Origin: CAZVCG01 sp964626265
GTDB lineage: Bacteria > Pseudomonadota > Alphaproteobacteria > UBA9219
Length of the DNA: 64,000 bases
Assembly (NCBI GenBank): GCA_964626265.1
Contig: CAZVCG010000003.1
Coordinates: forward strand, 20,024-84,023
Reading direction: 5' to 3'
Within the stretch, counting starts at the first letter, position 1. Every line of letters begins with the position of its first letter. The notes beneath the pieces are model-generated. The model had not been told where the DNA came from. It saw only the letters and a program-made list of their open reading frames with translations, and searched no databases. This document shows, one piece after another, positions 43,377 through 51,921 of this stretch. Both the position numbers and the translations under genes were made by a program.

Positions 43377-44267
43377 ATGACTTTTCAGCTCGAAGGCGCC
43401 TATGTCGCATTGGTCACCCCGTTCCGCAAGGGCGCGGTGGACAAGGACAAGATCAGCGAGCTGACCGAATGGCAAATAAAGTCGGGCATCACAGGGATAG
43501 TCGCTTGCGGAACGACCGGCGAAACCCCTACGTTGAGCGAAGACGAACAAGACCTTGTCATCAGAACCATTGTCGAAACCGCCAACAACCGCATCCAAGT
43601 AATTGCTGGGACAGGCAGCAACGATACGCACCATGTCATCGAACGCAACAAACGCTTGAAAGACCTTGGCGTTGACGGCGTTCTGGTCGTTTCGCCTTAC
43701 TATAACCGCCCCACACAAGAGGGGCTGTTCCTACACTTTAAGGCAGTTGCCGAAGCTACGGATCTGCCAATCATCGTCTACAACATCCAGAGCAGGACGG
43801 CGGTGAATATCGAAACGCCAACGCTAGCAAAGATCGCCAAAGACAGTCCAAACGTGGTCGGGGTTAAAGAATCGTCTGGCAACATGGATCAGATCACAAA
43901 CGCGATCATCTCCTGCGGCTCGAAGTTCAGCGTTCTGTCGGGCGATGACAGCTATACCCTCCCCCTCGTTGCGGTGGGCGGCAAAGGCATCATCTCGACT
44001 GTGGCGAACATCATTCCGCGTGACGTTGTTGATTTGACCAAAGCATCGTTGAATGGCGACATTCCCCACGCACGGGAAATTCATCAACGGATATTCCCGT
44101 TGATCCGCGCGGCATTCTGCGAAACCAATCCCGGCCCCATTAAACACATGATGGCGATGGCGGGCATGATCGAGGCAGAATGGCGGCTTCCTATGTGCGG
44201 TGTCCGCGATGAAAACAAAGCCAAACTGCAAGACATTGTAAATAAACACGTTAAGGATAAGCCTTAA
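43377..44267 (+). CDS. dapA: 4-hydroxy-tetrahydrodipicolinate synthase
   Basis: Condenses pyruvate with aspartate semialdehyde, the entry to DAP and lysine. 296 aa, TIM barrel; CGTTGETPTLS holds the proton-relay Thr, VSPYYNRPTQEG the Tyr, and VGVKESSG the Schiff-base Lys (about residue 164). GAAAGGA precedes the start. It feeds DapL and MurE. The stop codon lies inside a hairpin terminator. Confidence 0.95.
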   Translation: MTFQLEGAYVALVTPFRKGAVDKDKISELTEWQIKSGITGIVACGTTGETPTLSEDEQDLVIRTIVETANNRIQVIAGTGSNDTHHVIERNKRLKDLGVDGVLVVSPYYNRPTQEGLFLHFKAVAEATDLPIIVYNIQSRTAVNIETPTLAKIAKDSPNVVGVKESSGNMDQITNAIISCGSKFSVLSGDDSYTLPLVAVGGKGIISTVANIIPRDVVDLTKASLNGDIPHAREIHQRIFPLIRAAFCETNPGPIKHMMAMAGMIEAEWRLPMCGVRDENKAKLQDIVNKHVKDKP

Positions 44268-44278
44268 CGCTGTTTTTG
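44250..44278 (+). terminator. Intrinsic terminator of dapA
   Basis: GTTAAGG (44250-44256) pairs with CCTTAAC (44262-44268), followed by a T-run at 44273-44277. The dapA stop codon is inside the right arm. Confidence 0.7.
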
Positions 44279-44349
44279 CTTTACCCGCCTACGCCCAATA
44301 GGTTATAGGTGTGCGCCATCATTGAAACGCCCAGAATTGAGAGGCCCCG

Positions 44350-45819
44350 ATGGCGCAACTCCCAGAAGCATTAACCTTTGACGACGTTCTGCTGGTTCCG
44401 GCGGCGTCCAGCGTCTTGCCCAACGAGGTCAAGACGACGACACGGCTGACCCGCACCATATCGCTCGGCATCCCCTTGATGTCTGCCGCCATGGACACCG
44501 TCACGGAAAGCGGCCTCGCCATCGCCATGGCTCAGGCAGGCGGCATCGGCGTTATCCATCGCAACATGCAGCCCTCGCAACAGGCCGAGGAGGTGCGCAA
44601 GGTCAAACGCTTCGAATCCGGCATGGTCATGAACCCCATCACCATCGGCCCCGAAGCTCCGCTCGCGGACGCGTTGAAGCTGATGGCCGACTATCGCATT
44701 TCCGGCATCCCCGTCGTCGAAGGCACGACGGGCCGCCTGTGCGGCATCATAACCAACCGTGACGTGCGCTTCGCCGACAACATGCAGCAACCCGTCAGCG
44801 AATTGATGACGAAAGAGAACCTCGTCACCGTGCGTGAAAACGTCGACCGCGACGAAGCCAAGCGCTTGCTCCACAAGCATCGCATCGAAAAACTGCTGGT
44901 CGTCGACAAAGCCTACCGCTGCGTCGGCCTGCTGACCGTGAAGGATATCGAAAAAGCGCGGTTGCATCCTAACGCATGCAAAGACGATCAGGGGCGTTTG
45001 CGCGCCGCCGCCGCCATCGGCACGGGCAACGATGGACTCGTCCGCGCCGAACTTCTGATGGAATGCGGCGTTGACGTGATCGTCGTGGACACGGCGCACG
45101 GTCATTCGGCCAAAGTTCTCGACCAAGTCGCGCGCGTGCGCAAGCTGTCGAACAGCACGCAAATCATCGCGGGCAACATCGCCACCTCCGAAGCTGCGAA
45201 AGCGTTGATCGACGCGGGCGCGGACGCCGTCAAAGTCGGCATCGGCCCCGGCACGATCTGCACGACGCGCATCGTCGCGGGCGTCGGCGTACCCCAACTC
45301 ACGGCGATTTTAGACGTCGCCTCGGCTTGCCAAAAGAACAAGATTCCCGTCATCGCCGACGGCGGCATCAAGTATTCGGGCGAAATTGCCAAGGCCATCG
45401 CCGCTGGCGCGGACGTTTGCATGATGGGGGCGATGTTCGCGGGCACCGACGAAGCGCCCGGCGAAGTAATCTTGTACCAAGGCCGCTCGTACAAAAACTA
45501 TCGCGGCATGGGCAGCGTAGGCGCCATGTCCCAAGGCTCCGCCGACCGCTATTTCCAGAAAGCCGATCTGGACAACATCGAAGAACTTGTTCCCGAAGGC
45601 ATTGAAGGCCGCGTGCCCTACAAAGGCCCGGTCGCCAAGATCATCCACCAGTTGGTGGGCGGTTTGCGATCGGCCATGGGCTATACAGGCTCGGCCACCA
45701 TCGCCGACTTGCAGACAAAGGCGCAGTTCGTGCGCATCACCGGCGCAGGCTTGCGCGAAAGCCACGTGCACGACGTACAAATCACCGCTGAAGCGCCGAA
45801 TTACAGGAGAGATGTGTAG
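44350..45819 (+). CDS. guaB: Inosine-5'-monophosphate dehydrogenase
   Basis: NAD-dependent oxidation of IMP to XMP, the committed step of GMP synthesis. 489 aa: TIM barrel with two CBS domains inserted (about residues 95-205). The active-site loop GIGPGTICTTR holds the catalytic Cys (about residue 304), and GGIKYSGEIAKA and MGSVGAMSQGSADRYF follow. The start is preceded by GAGAGG. The 3' end overlaps the convergent glycosyltransferase gene by 19 bp. Confidence 0.97.
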   Translation: MAQLPEALTFDDVLLVPAASSVLPNEVKTTTRLTRTISLGIPLMSAAMDTVTESGLAIAMAQAGGIGVIHRNMQPSQQAEEVRKVKRFESGMVMNPITIGPEAPLADALKLMADYRISGIPVVEGTTGRLCGIITNRDVRFADNMQQPVSELMTKENLVTVRENVDRDEAKRLLHKHRIEKLLVVDKAYRCVGLLTVKDIEKARLHPNACKDDQGRLRAAAAIGTGNDGLVRAELLMECGVDVIVVDTAHGHSAKVLDQVARVRKLSNSTQIIAGNIATSEAAKALIDAGADAVKVGIGPGTICTTRIVAGVGVPQLTAILDVASACQKNKIPVIADGGIKYSGEIAKAIAAGADVCMMGAMFAGTDEAPGEVILYQGRSYKNYRGMGSVGAMSQGSADRYFQKADLDNIEELVPEGIEGRVPYKGPVAKIIHQLVGGLRSAMGYTGSATIADLQTKAQFVRITGAGLRESHVHDVQITAEAPNYRRDV

Positions 45820-46841
45820 TAATCCTTTAGGGCGTTAAGAACCGCTTCTACACTCAGGTCAGCCAACGGCTTCCCTTGAAGCCACGTTGCGCTCGGCCCC
45901 TTGGGCGATGACCACAGTGGATCGACTTTTTCCGACATCAGCGCAACCGTGCGCCCGCCAACCGCAGCAGCAAGATGAGTCGGCCCCGTGTCGTTTCCGA
46001 TGACACGCACGGCTTTTCTGGCCAGAGCGGCCACCTGTCCCAATGACGTTTTGCCGCACAAATCGATTACACGCGGCGCAGACGATACTATTTCGCGGAT
46101 AGCGTAACCGTCAGCGTTCGTGCCGATGGCTACGCTGCCGATGCCTTTTTCCTGCAAATTATTGGCCAGCTCGGCGTATTTTTTAGCAGGCCAACGTTTG
46201 TATAGCCTGTTCGCCGCGCATCCCGGAATGAGCAGCGCAAATTTCTCCGGAAGATCGAATGTGTCGAGAGGGCCGTCGAGCCATGACAAATCCACTGCGT
46301 CATTCCCTCGAAAGCGGGAATCCAGCGTCGCGTGCCCATGTGACGCATGACTCTCTTGGCCCGCTGACGTGGAACGTTGGATCCCCGCATACGCGGGGAT
46401 GACATCAGGGGGAATTCCGGTCCTCTCCAACTGCGCCTTGACGAAATCGGTGAAGTGCGAACCCGACACGGGCGGCCATAGCCGGGGGTGAGAACAGAAC
46501 GGCGCGGCCCCCGACCACTCGCGAGCAAGTGGTCCGCCGAGCAAGAAGAACAAAATGTCCTGCCGCGATTTGCCTTGAAGATCGTAAGCGCGCGTGGGGT
46601 TAAAACGACGAATGTCGCGTACAAGCCGCCACCACGCATCGACCCGCCACTTCGGCGCGCGCGGATCGACGATCACATGATCAAACCACGGCATCTGCTT
46701 GGCGAAGTCGACGAACGCAGGCATCGTCAGCAACGCGATTTCCGCGTTCGGATGCGCGTTGCGGATCGCCTGAAACGCCGCGAAGCACAACACCAGATCG
46801 CCCAGCGCCCCAAGGCGGATGACAAGAATGCGTTCAGTCAT
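45801..46841 (-). CDS. Glycosyltransferase family 9 (heptosyltransferase-like) with in-frame repeat insertion
   Basis: GT-B enzyme of the ADP-heptose:LPS heptosyltransferase family, probably in core-sugar assembly. 346 aa. N-terminal ILVIRLGALGDLVLCFAAFQ, then KSRQDILFFLLGG; the C-terminal nucleotide-sugar site is RVIGNDTGPTHLAAAVGG. About residues 147-181 (VIPAYAGIQ ... LDSRFRGND) are encoded by a palindromic repeat of exactly 105 bp inserted in frame; without it the protein would be about 311 aa. It starts by ATGA overlap with the GT4 gene and overlaps guaB at the end. Confidence 0.85.
   Translation of the reverse strand: MTERILVIRLGALGDLVLCFAAFQAIRNAHPNAEIALLTMPAFVDFAKQMPWFDHVIVDPRAPKWRVDAWWRLVRDIRRFNPTRAYDLQGKSRQDILFFLLGGPLAREWSGAAPFCSHPRLWPPVSGSHFTDFVKAQLERTGIPPDVIPAYAGIQRSTSAGQESHASHGHATLDSRFRGNDAVDLSWLDGPLDTFDLPEKFALLIPGCAANRLYKRWPAKKYAELANNLQEKGIGSVAIGTNADGYAIREIVSSAPRVIDLCGKTSLGQVAALARKAVRVIGNDTGPTHLAAAVGGRTVALMSEKVDPLWSSPKGPSATWLQGKPLADLSVEAVLNALKDYYTSLL
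46299..46403. repeat. Palindromic element, copy C (105 bp), inside the GT9 coding sequence
   Basis: The left end GTCATTCC followed by TCGAAAGCGGGAATCCAG, and the right end TTGGATCCCCGCATACGCGG followed by GGATGAC, form two hairpin-like ends around a 50-bp centre. The length equals that of copy D at 62273 and is a multiple of three; the gene stays open through it. Confidence 0.85.
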
Positions 46842-47989
46842 TGCGGCCTGCCCAACAACGTTTCATAAACGGCCATCGTGTCGTCGATCATTTTTTGTCG
46901 AGAAAATTTTTCACGCGCGCCTTTTTGTGATGTTTGCGCCATTGCCGCGCGTTCATCAGCAGACATTAAGAGCGTGCGTTGAATAGCTTGGGCCCAAGCT
47001 TGCGGATTTTCAGGCGGCAAGCGCCATCCGGTGACGCCGTCCTGTACAGTTTCCACAGTCGCCCCGAGGCCGCTCGCGATCACAGGAACGCCCATCGCCA
47101 TGGCTTCGACTGGAACGCGGCCAAAGCCTTCCGGCACCAGCGACGGCGCCACTACCACATCGGCCAGACTGTAAGCTGCGGGCATGTCTGACGTATGATC
47201 GACCATCTTAACCTTGTCGATCAACCCCTTGGAAAGAATGTGTTCCGTGAGCTCAAGACGGTAGGCCTCGCGCCCCTGATCGTCGCCCATGATGATGCCG
47301 ATTATTTCCTCTCTCTCCAAGGGGGAGGTAAACAGCAACGCCATCGCCTCGATGAAAAGCTTATGTCCCTTGATGGGCGACAACCGCGCGGGCATGAGAA
47401 CGATGCGCTGGCCTTCCTTGATCCCCCACGCCTGACGCAAGACGGCTTTGCGTGTCTCGGTCACGTCTTCCGGCGAAAATTTCGAGGTGTCGAGGCCGCG
47501 ATAAACAACGTGGATTTTTGCCGGATCGACGCCATATGCCATGACGATATGATCCTTGATGAATTGCGATATGGCGATGATCTTGTCGCCCCGTGCCATC
47601 ACGCGGTTGTAAAACTTCTTGAGCGGGTTCGAAAACTTATAAGCCGCATGAAACGTCGTGACGTACAGCGTTCCCGTAATGCGGCATGCTATCCATGCAC
47701 TCCATGCAGGAGCGCGGCTGCGCGCGTGGACGATGCCGATGTGTTTGCGACGGATGAATTGCGCCAGCCAAAATGCGTTCTTGATAATGACGAACGGATT
47801 CTTGCTTTTGACGTTTTTTTGAAAGTGGAGTCCGTTATGACGTTCCACCTCCTCCACGCGCCTTCCGCCTGCCGAAACGACGAACGCTGGATAACCATTT
47901 GATGTTAGGCCTTCCACCATATCGACGCACGATTGTTCCGCACCGCCCGCGCCGAGATTGGGAATGATTTGCAGCACTGCCGGTTTCAT
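46838..47989 (-). CDS. Glycosyltransferase family 4
   Basis: 383-aa GT-B transferase. Opens with VLQIIPNLGAGGAEQSCVDM, typical of family 4 enzymes acting on surface sugars. The C-terminal site has VLMPARLSPIKGHKLFIEA and VPEGFGRVPVEAMAMGVPVIAS with the EX7E pattern. ATG 47989 overlaps the lpxB stop (ATGA), so the longer upstream frame is rejected. It lies between lpxB and the GT9 gene, suggesting lipid A core assembly. Confidence 0.88.
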   Translation of the reverse strand: MKPAVLQIIPNLGAGGAEQSCVDMVEGLTSNGYPAFVVSAGGRRVEEVERHNGLHFQKNVKSKNPFVIIKNAFWLAQFIRRKHIGIVHARSRAPAWSAWIACRITGTLYVTTFHAAYKFSNPLKKFYNRVMARGDKIIAISQFIKDHIVMAYGVDPAKIHVVYRGLDTSKFSPEDVTETRKAVLRQAWGIKEGQRIVLMPARLSPIKGHKLFIEAMALLFTSPLEREEIIGIIMGDDQGREAYRLELTEHILSKGLIDKVKMVDHTSDMPAAYSLADVVVAPSLVPEGFGRVPVEAMAMGVPVIASGLGATVETVQDGVTGWRLPPENPQAWAQAIQRTLLMSADERAAMAQTSQKGAREKFSRQKMIDDTMAVYETLLGRPQ

Positions 47990-49161
47990 AGCCGGTTCCG
48001 CTTCCGGCATACGTCGAGCACGACTTCCGCCGAGCGTTCGGACGGCACAAACTGTCCGCGCCCAAGCCATTCGGCTATGGACTCCAGCGCGTCGATCTGG
48101 TCTTGCCGCGAGGAAGGGTTGCTGAGCAGTTCATGCACCGCCGAGGACAGCTTTTCCGGCGTGCAATTCTCCTGCAGGTATTCGGGCATAATCATGCTGT
48201 CGTGCATAAGGTTGACAAGCGTCGCGTACTTGATTTTTGCAACGCGCCGGAATATGGCGGCCGTGAGCGCGTTGGCTTTATAGGCGATGACCGAGGGCAG
48301 CTTGGCCATGGCCAGCTCGACCGAAACCGTGCCCGAACATGCCAAAGCGGCCGTGGCGGCGGCGAAAGCGTCGTATTTGTCCTCGTCGCCCAATGTAACC
48401 CTAACGGGAACCGACCAGTTGGCGATCGCCTGCCTGACGGCGGCCTCGACCTGTGACACCGTCGGAATGACGACAAACAGGCTCGAATGACGCTCTTTTA
48501 GCTTCTGAACCGTCGCAAAAAAGACAGGCAACAAGCGATTGATTTCGCTCATCCTGCTGCCCGGCAGCGCAACAAGCACTTCGGCTTGCTCGGGAATTTG
48601 ATGTTTAGCGCGAAAACGCCCCCCATCCCCCTCCCCAGCCCCGCTTTCAACGATCGAATGGCCCACAAACGTGCATGCAAGGCCCTCTTTCGTGAAATAT
48701 GGTGGCTCAAATGGTAAAAGAGCGAGCAGATGCGTCAGGAAACGGGCGATTTTCTTTGCTCGGCCGGGCCGCCACGCCCACACCGACGGCGCAACGTAGT
48801 GAATAAGGGGAATATCCGGGCATTCGCGTTTGATTTTCTTGGCGACGCGAAAACAGAAATCCGGCGAGTCGATGGTGATGAGCGCGGCCGGCTGGCGTTT
48901 ATCAATTTCCGCAACGGTTTGGCCGATGCGGCTCAACAATGATGGCAGGTGTTTAAGAACTTCGACGATCCCCATGTGGGACAATTCGGCTTGGGGAAAA
49001 TAAAGCTCCAGCCCCTCTGCCACCATGCGCTCGCCGCCAATGCCCGCAAAACGCACATTGCCACTCGTTTGCTTCTTGAGGGCAGCCATCAACCGCGCGC
49101 CCAGCACATCGCCCGACGCCTCACCGGCGATGAGGAAAAAGAGGGGTGCGTCGGTTGACAT
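47986..49161 (-). CDS. lpxB: Lipid-A-disaccharide synthase
   Basis: GT19 enzyme that joins UDP-diacylglucosamine and lipid X to the lipid A disaccharide at the inner membrane. 391 aa. FFLIAGEASGDVLGARLMAAL near the start, IHYVAPSVWAWRPGRAKKI, LPGSRMSEINRLLPVF and CSGTVSVELAMAKLPSVIAYK are family blocks. The start at 49161 has AGAGGA nine bases before; a TTG at 49188 is less likely. An unrelated CYTH gene separates it from lpxI. Confidence 0.95.
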   Translation of the reverse strand: MSTDAPLFFLIAGEASGDVLGARLMAALKKQTSGNVRFAGIGGERMVAEGLELYFPQAELSHMGIVEVLKHLPSLLSRIGQTVAEIDKRQPAALITIDSPDFCFRVAKKIKRECPDIPLIHYVAPSVWAWRPGRAKKIARFLTHLLALLPFEPPYFTKEGLACTFVGHSIVESGAGEGDGGRFRAKHQIPEQAEVLVALPGSRMSEINRLLPVFFATVQKLKERHSSLFVVIPTVSQVEAAVRQAIANWSVPVRVTLGDEDKYDAFAAATAALACSGTVSVELAMAKLPSVIAYKANALTAAIFRRVAKIKYATLVNLMHDSMIMPEYLQENCTPEKLSSAVHELLSNPSSRQDQIDALESIAEWLGRGQFVPSERSAEVVLDVCRKRNRL

Positions 49162-49162
49162 G

Positions 49163-49687
49163 TTAAATTTTCCTCTTGTGTCGTTCAATCAAATCGACAT
49201 ACGCGCCTTCAACCAAATCATCGCGGGATACACCAAGCCGATCTAGCAGATCGTTGGCTATAGCAACACCATGTTCAGTTGTTTCCGATTCAGAAAGCAC
49301 AACTTCAAATTCAAGAAAGTTCCCCAAACCGTCAACAGAGTCCAGATGTATTCTTGTTTGACCGATCATATAAACCGTGCGTTTCTTACGCACGCGGCCA
49401 CAGACCCCGTAAGCTTGAAATAACGTTTTTCGCAGTTGGGCAGGCTCAGTTGTTAAAGCGATTGTATAGTCGGATTCTTTTGGGCCAGTTTCATCAGGAC
49501 GACGATAAAATATTAATTCGCCGTTATTGTTTACCAACTCACGTAGTTTTAGACGCCCGTTTGAGCAAACAAAAAACGTATCGTCTTGCTGCACGATATT
49601 AGGCCCACTGTCCGCAATCGCGCTAACCCGCGATGTTAACGCCTCCATATCAGGCACATGAGCTTTGATTTCGACGTTTCGCGGCAT
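49163..49687 (-). CDS. CYTH domain protein (class IV adenylate cyclase-like)
   Basis: 174 aa. Opens PRNVEIKAHVPD, the start seen in CyaB-like class IV cyclases of the CYTH superfamily. LKLRELVNNNGELIFYRRPD, VRKKRTVYMIGQTRIHLDSV and GNFLEFEVVLS are further strand motifs with the charged residues lining the tunnel. These proteins act on triphosphates; substrate unknown. Base composition looks more AT-rich than the lpx genes around it, suggesting insertion. ATG 49687 is preferred over an upstream TTG. Its stop is 1 bp before lpxB. Confidence 0.78.
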   Translation of the reverse strand: MPRNVEIKAHVPDMEALTSRVSAIADSGPNIVQQDDTFFVCSNGRLKLRELVNNNGELIFYRRPDETGPKESDYTIALTTEPAQLRKTLFQAYGVCGRVRKKRTVYMIGQTRIHLDSVDGLGNFLEFEVVLSESETTEHGVAIANDLLDRLGVSRDDLVEGAYVDLIERHKRKI

Positions 49688-49720
49688 ACGTTCTCTTAAC
49701 CTATTACTCAAGCGCTCATA

Positions 49721-50551
49721 TTAATTCTCTATCGTCCAGCCGACGACAAATAACCCCATCTTATCAGCGCCAGCAAAAGTCTTCTCCCGCTCGACTAAAA
49801 GGCTTCGTCCCGCCTGAACGGCGATGCCGCGCAAGCCCGCTTGAGCGGCGGCGGCAACGGTTTCCGGCCCCATGGTGGGAAGATCAAAGCGATTGTCCTG
49901 CTGCGGCTTGGCGATTTTGACGAGAACGCCGCCCGGCCCTTCGCGGCGCAGGCTTGCGCAACGCGCCAACAAAGCGTCGGTGCCTTCGACGGCTTCAACG
50001 CCAAGCACAATGCCTTGCTGAACAACGACCGATTGGCCGACATCGACTGCGCCAAGAGCTTTGGCGACATCAATGCCGCGTTGAATGTCTTTTTGGGCAT
50101 CTTCGTCCGGTTGGGTTTTCGTCAGCACGCCTTCGGGGGTCAGCAGTTCGGCGAAAACCTCATGAGCGCCAAGAACGCGTACGCCGCCTTCTTCTTCGAA
50201 CACTTTACCGATGGCGCAGAGCAAGCCGTCGTCGCCAAGGCTGTTCATGCCGATTTTGGCGAGTACTTTAACGGTGAACCAGTCGGGTTTAATTTCAAAC
50301 AGCGAAGGACGCCGCACGCGCCCGATCATCACGACCTCGGTTATGCCCTGTTCAGCGAAAAGTTCCTTGAGCTTGCCGCCTTCACCTAAACGCAACCACG
50401 AGTGAGGAACATCTTTCGCCAAATCGGGATCGGCATGCCCTTCGAGGCAAAAGACGTAAAAAGGGCGGCCCAAACTTTGGCATGCGCCGATGAGTTGCCG
50501 TGGAACGGCTCCACCGCCTGCGATGATGCCGAGTTTAGACGCGGAGCTCAT
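49721..50551 (-). CDS. lpxI: UDP-2,3-diacylglucosamine diphosphatase LpxI
   Basis: Makes lipid X from UDP-2,3-diacylglucosamine; the alphaproteobacterial substitute for LpxH. 276 aa. KLGIIAGGGAVPRQLIGACQ at the start, EVVMIGRVRRPSLFEIKPDW, and the C-terminal ARCASLRREGPGGVLVKIAKP, DLPTMGPETV. It sits between lpxA and lpxB as in relatives. The start is 10 bp past the lpxA stop. Confidence 0.93.
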   Translation of the reverse strand: MSSASKLGIIAGGGAVPRQLIGACQSLGRPFYVFCLEGHADPDLAKDVPHSWLRLGEGGKLKELFAEQGITEVVMIGRVRRPSLFEIKPDWFTVKVLAKIGMNSLGDDGLLCAIGKVFEEEGGVRVLGAHEVFAELLTPEGVLTKTQPDEDAQKDIQRGIDVAKALGAVDVGQSVVVQQGIVLGVEAVEGTDALLARCASLRREGPGGVLVKIAKPQQDNRFDLPTMGPETVAAAAQAGLRGIAVQAGRSLLVEREKTFAGADKMGLFVVGWTIEN

Positions 50552-50560
50552 GGACTTTAC

Positions 50561-51355
50561 CTACTCTCCGTCCTGCGGCTGGCACAAGGGACGGTTGTTG
50601 CGGTTGCGGATGAAGTCGATGACGCTGGCAACAAGTTTTTGACTCGCGTAATGCGTCTCAACGTCGTCAAGACGCTCGGCCATCGTGCCTTCGGAAGCGA
50701 ACAGCATGCGATAAGCGCTGCGAAGCGCGTGGATTTCATCGCGCCCGAAGCCGCGACGCTCAAGCCCAACCAGATTTAGACCGGCCAGATGAGCGCGCTC
50801 GCCTTTGACAAGGCCGTAAGGAATAACGTCATTTTCAACGCCCGACATCCCGCCGATCATTGCATGAGCGCCTATTCGCACGAATTGCTGCACGGCAGAC
50901 AACCCGCCGATGATGGCAAAATCTTCAACGATCACATGCCCGGCCAGCGTGGCGTTATTGGCCATAATGACATTGTTGCCGACGATGCAATCGTGCGCGA
51001 CGTGCGAACCCATCATAAACAGGCAATTGTCGCCGACGCGCGTCACCATCCCGCCGCCTTCGGTGCCCGGGTTCATCGTGACGTGCTCACGGATTTGATT
51101 GTTCGCGCCGATTTCCAGCGTCGACGGCTCGCCGTGGTATTTCAAATCCTGTGGACGGTGGCCGATGGACGCGAATGGATAGATAACCGTTTTCGGCCCG
51201 ATGCGCGTGCGGCCATCCACCACCACATGGGAAATAAGGTGTGCGCCATCACCCAACTGGACATCCGGGCCTATAACGCAAAAAGGACCGACAGTAACGT
51301 CTTTACCGAGCTGAGCTTTGGAATCGATGATCGCCGTGGCGTGAATGTTTGACAT
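50561..51355 (-). CDS. lpxA: UDP-GlcNAc acyltransferase LpxA
   Basis: First step of lipid A synthesis, transferring a hydroxyacyl chain from acyl carrier protein to UDP-GlcNAc. 264 aa; left-handed beta-helix of hexapeptide repeats (IHATAIIDSKAQLGKDVTVG and on). The catalytic His is in GSHVAHDCIVGNN. The C-terminal helical part is present. It overlaps the fabZ stop by one base. LpxC and LpxD, the next enzymes, are not encoded in this window. Confidence 0.95.
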   Translation of the reverse strand: MSNIHATAIIDSKAQLGKDVTVGPFCVIGPDVQLGDGAHLISHVVVDGRTRIGPKTVIYPFASIGHRPQDLKYHGEPSTLEIGANNQIREHVTMNPGTEGGGMVTRVGDNCLFMMGSHVAHDCIVGNNVIMANNATLAGHVIVEDFAIIGGLSAVQQFVRIGAHAMIGGMSGVENDVIPYGLVKGERAHLAGLNLVGLERRGFGRDEIHALRSAYRMLFASEGTMAERLDDVETHYASQKLVASVIDFIRNRNNRPLCQPQDGE

Positions 51356-51849
51356 TAACCCTCGGGCATTTTGCCGGAGTCAGGCACAAGCATGGCCGTA
51401 TAGGACGCTTCGGCGCACAGCGTTTCGCCGACATAGGCTTCGCCTTGGAACTTCCAGACGTGGCCTCGTTGACGGTCTTTCTTGACCTTGATGTGCAACT
51501 GGTCGCCAGGGAGAACAGGCTTGCGAAAACGCGCGTTTTCGATCGTCATGAAGTAAACGATGTGGGAGTCGGCTCCAACGCCTTCTAGCGAATCGACGAC
51601 AAGCGTCGCCGCCGTTTGCGCCATCGCCTCAATGATCAAAACGCCGGGCATAATCGGATGGCCCGGGAAATGTCCCTGAAAGAAAGGTTCGTTCACAGTG
51701 ACGTTCTTGATGCCCGTACAACTTTCTCCCGGAACAACATCCACGACGCGATCAATGAGGAGCATCGGATACCTATGCGGAATCCGCTTCATGATGCCTA
51801 TGATATCTATATCTTTGCCTGAATTCGTTTTCGCTTTTTCTTCTTTCAT
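51355..51849 (-). CDS. fabZ: 3-hydroxyacyl-ACP dehydratase FabZ
   Basis: Dehydratase of fatty-acid elongation that competes with LpxA for hydroxyacyl-ACP. 164 aa, hotdog fold. RIPHRYPMLLIDRVVDVVPG, then FFQGHFPGHPIMPGVLIIEA with the catalytic His and Glu. An N-terminal extension of about 15 residues (rich in Lys/Asp) precedes the core. It lies directly upstream of lpxA. Confidence 0.95.
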   Translation of the reverse strand: MKEEKAKTNSGKDIDIIGIMKRIPHRYPMLLIDRVVDVVPGESCTGIKNVTVNEPFFQGHFPGHPIMPGVLIIEAMAQTAATLVVDSLEGVGADSHIVYFMTIENARFRKPVLPGDQLHIKVKKDRQRGHVWKFQGEAYVGETLCAEASYTAMLVPDSGKMPEG

Positions 51850-51921
51850 AGCCTTTTACGGCGCAAACGCGCCTCCCCTGCATTCATAGCTCCCGCTTCA
51901 TGGGCGGGACTGTTTTTTGCC

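Noticed and set aside
45801..45819. Possible misassembly at the guaB/GT9 overlap
   Set aside because: A 19-bp convergent overlap of two intact genes is ordinary, and both C-termini look complete.
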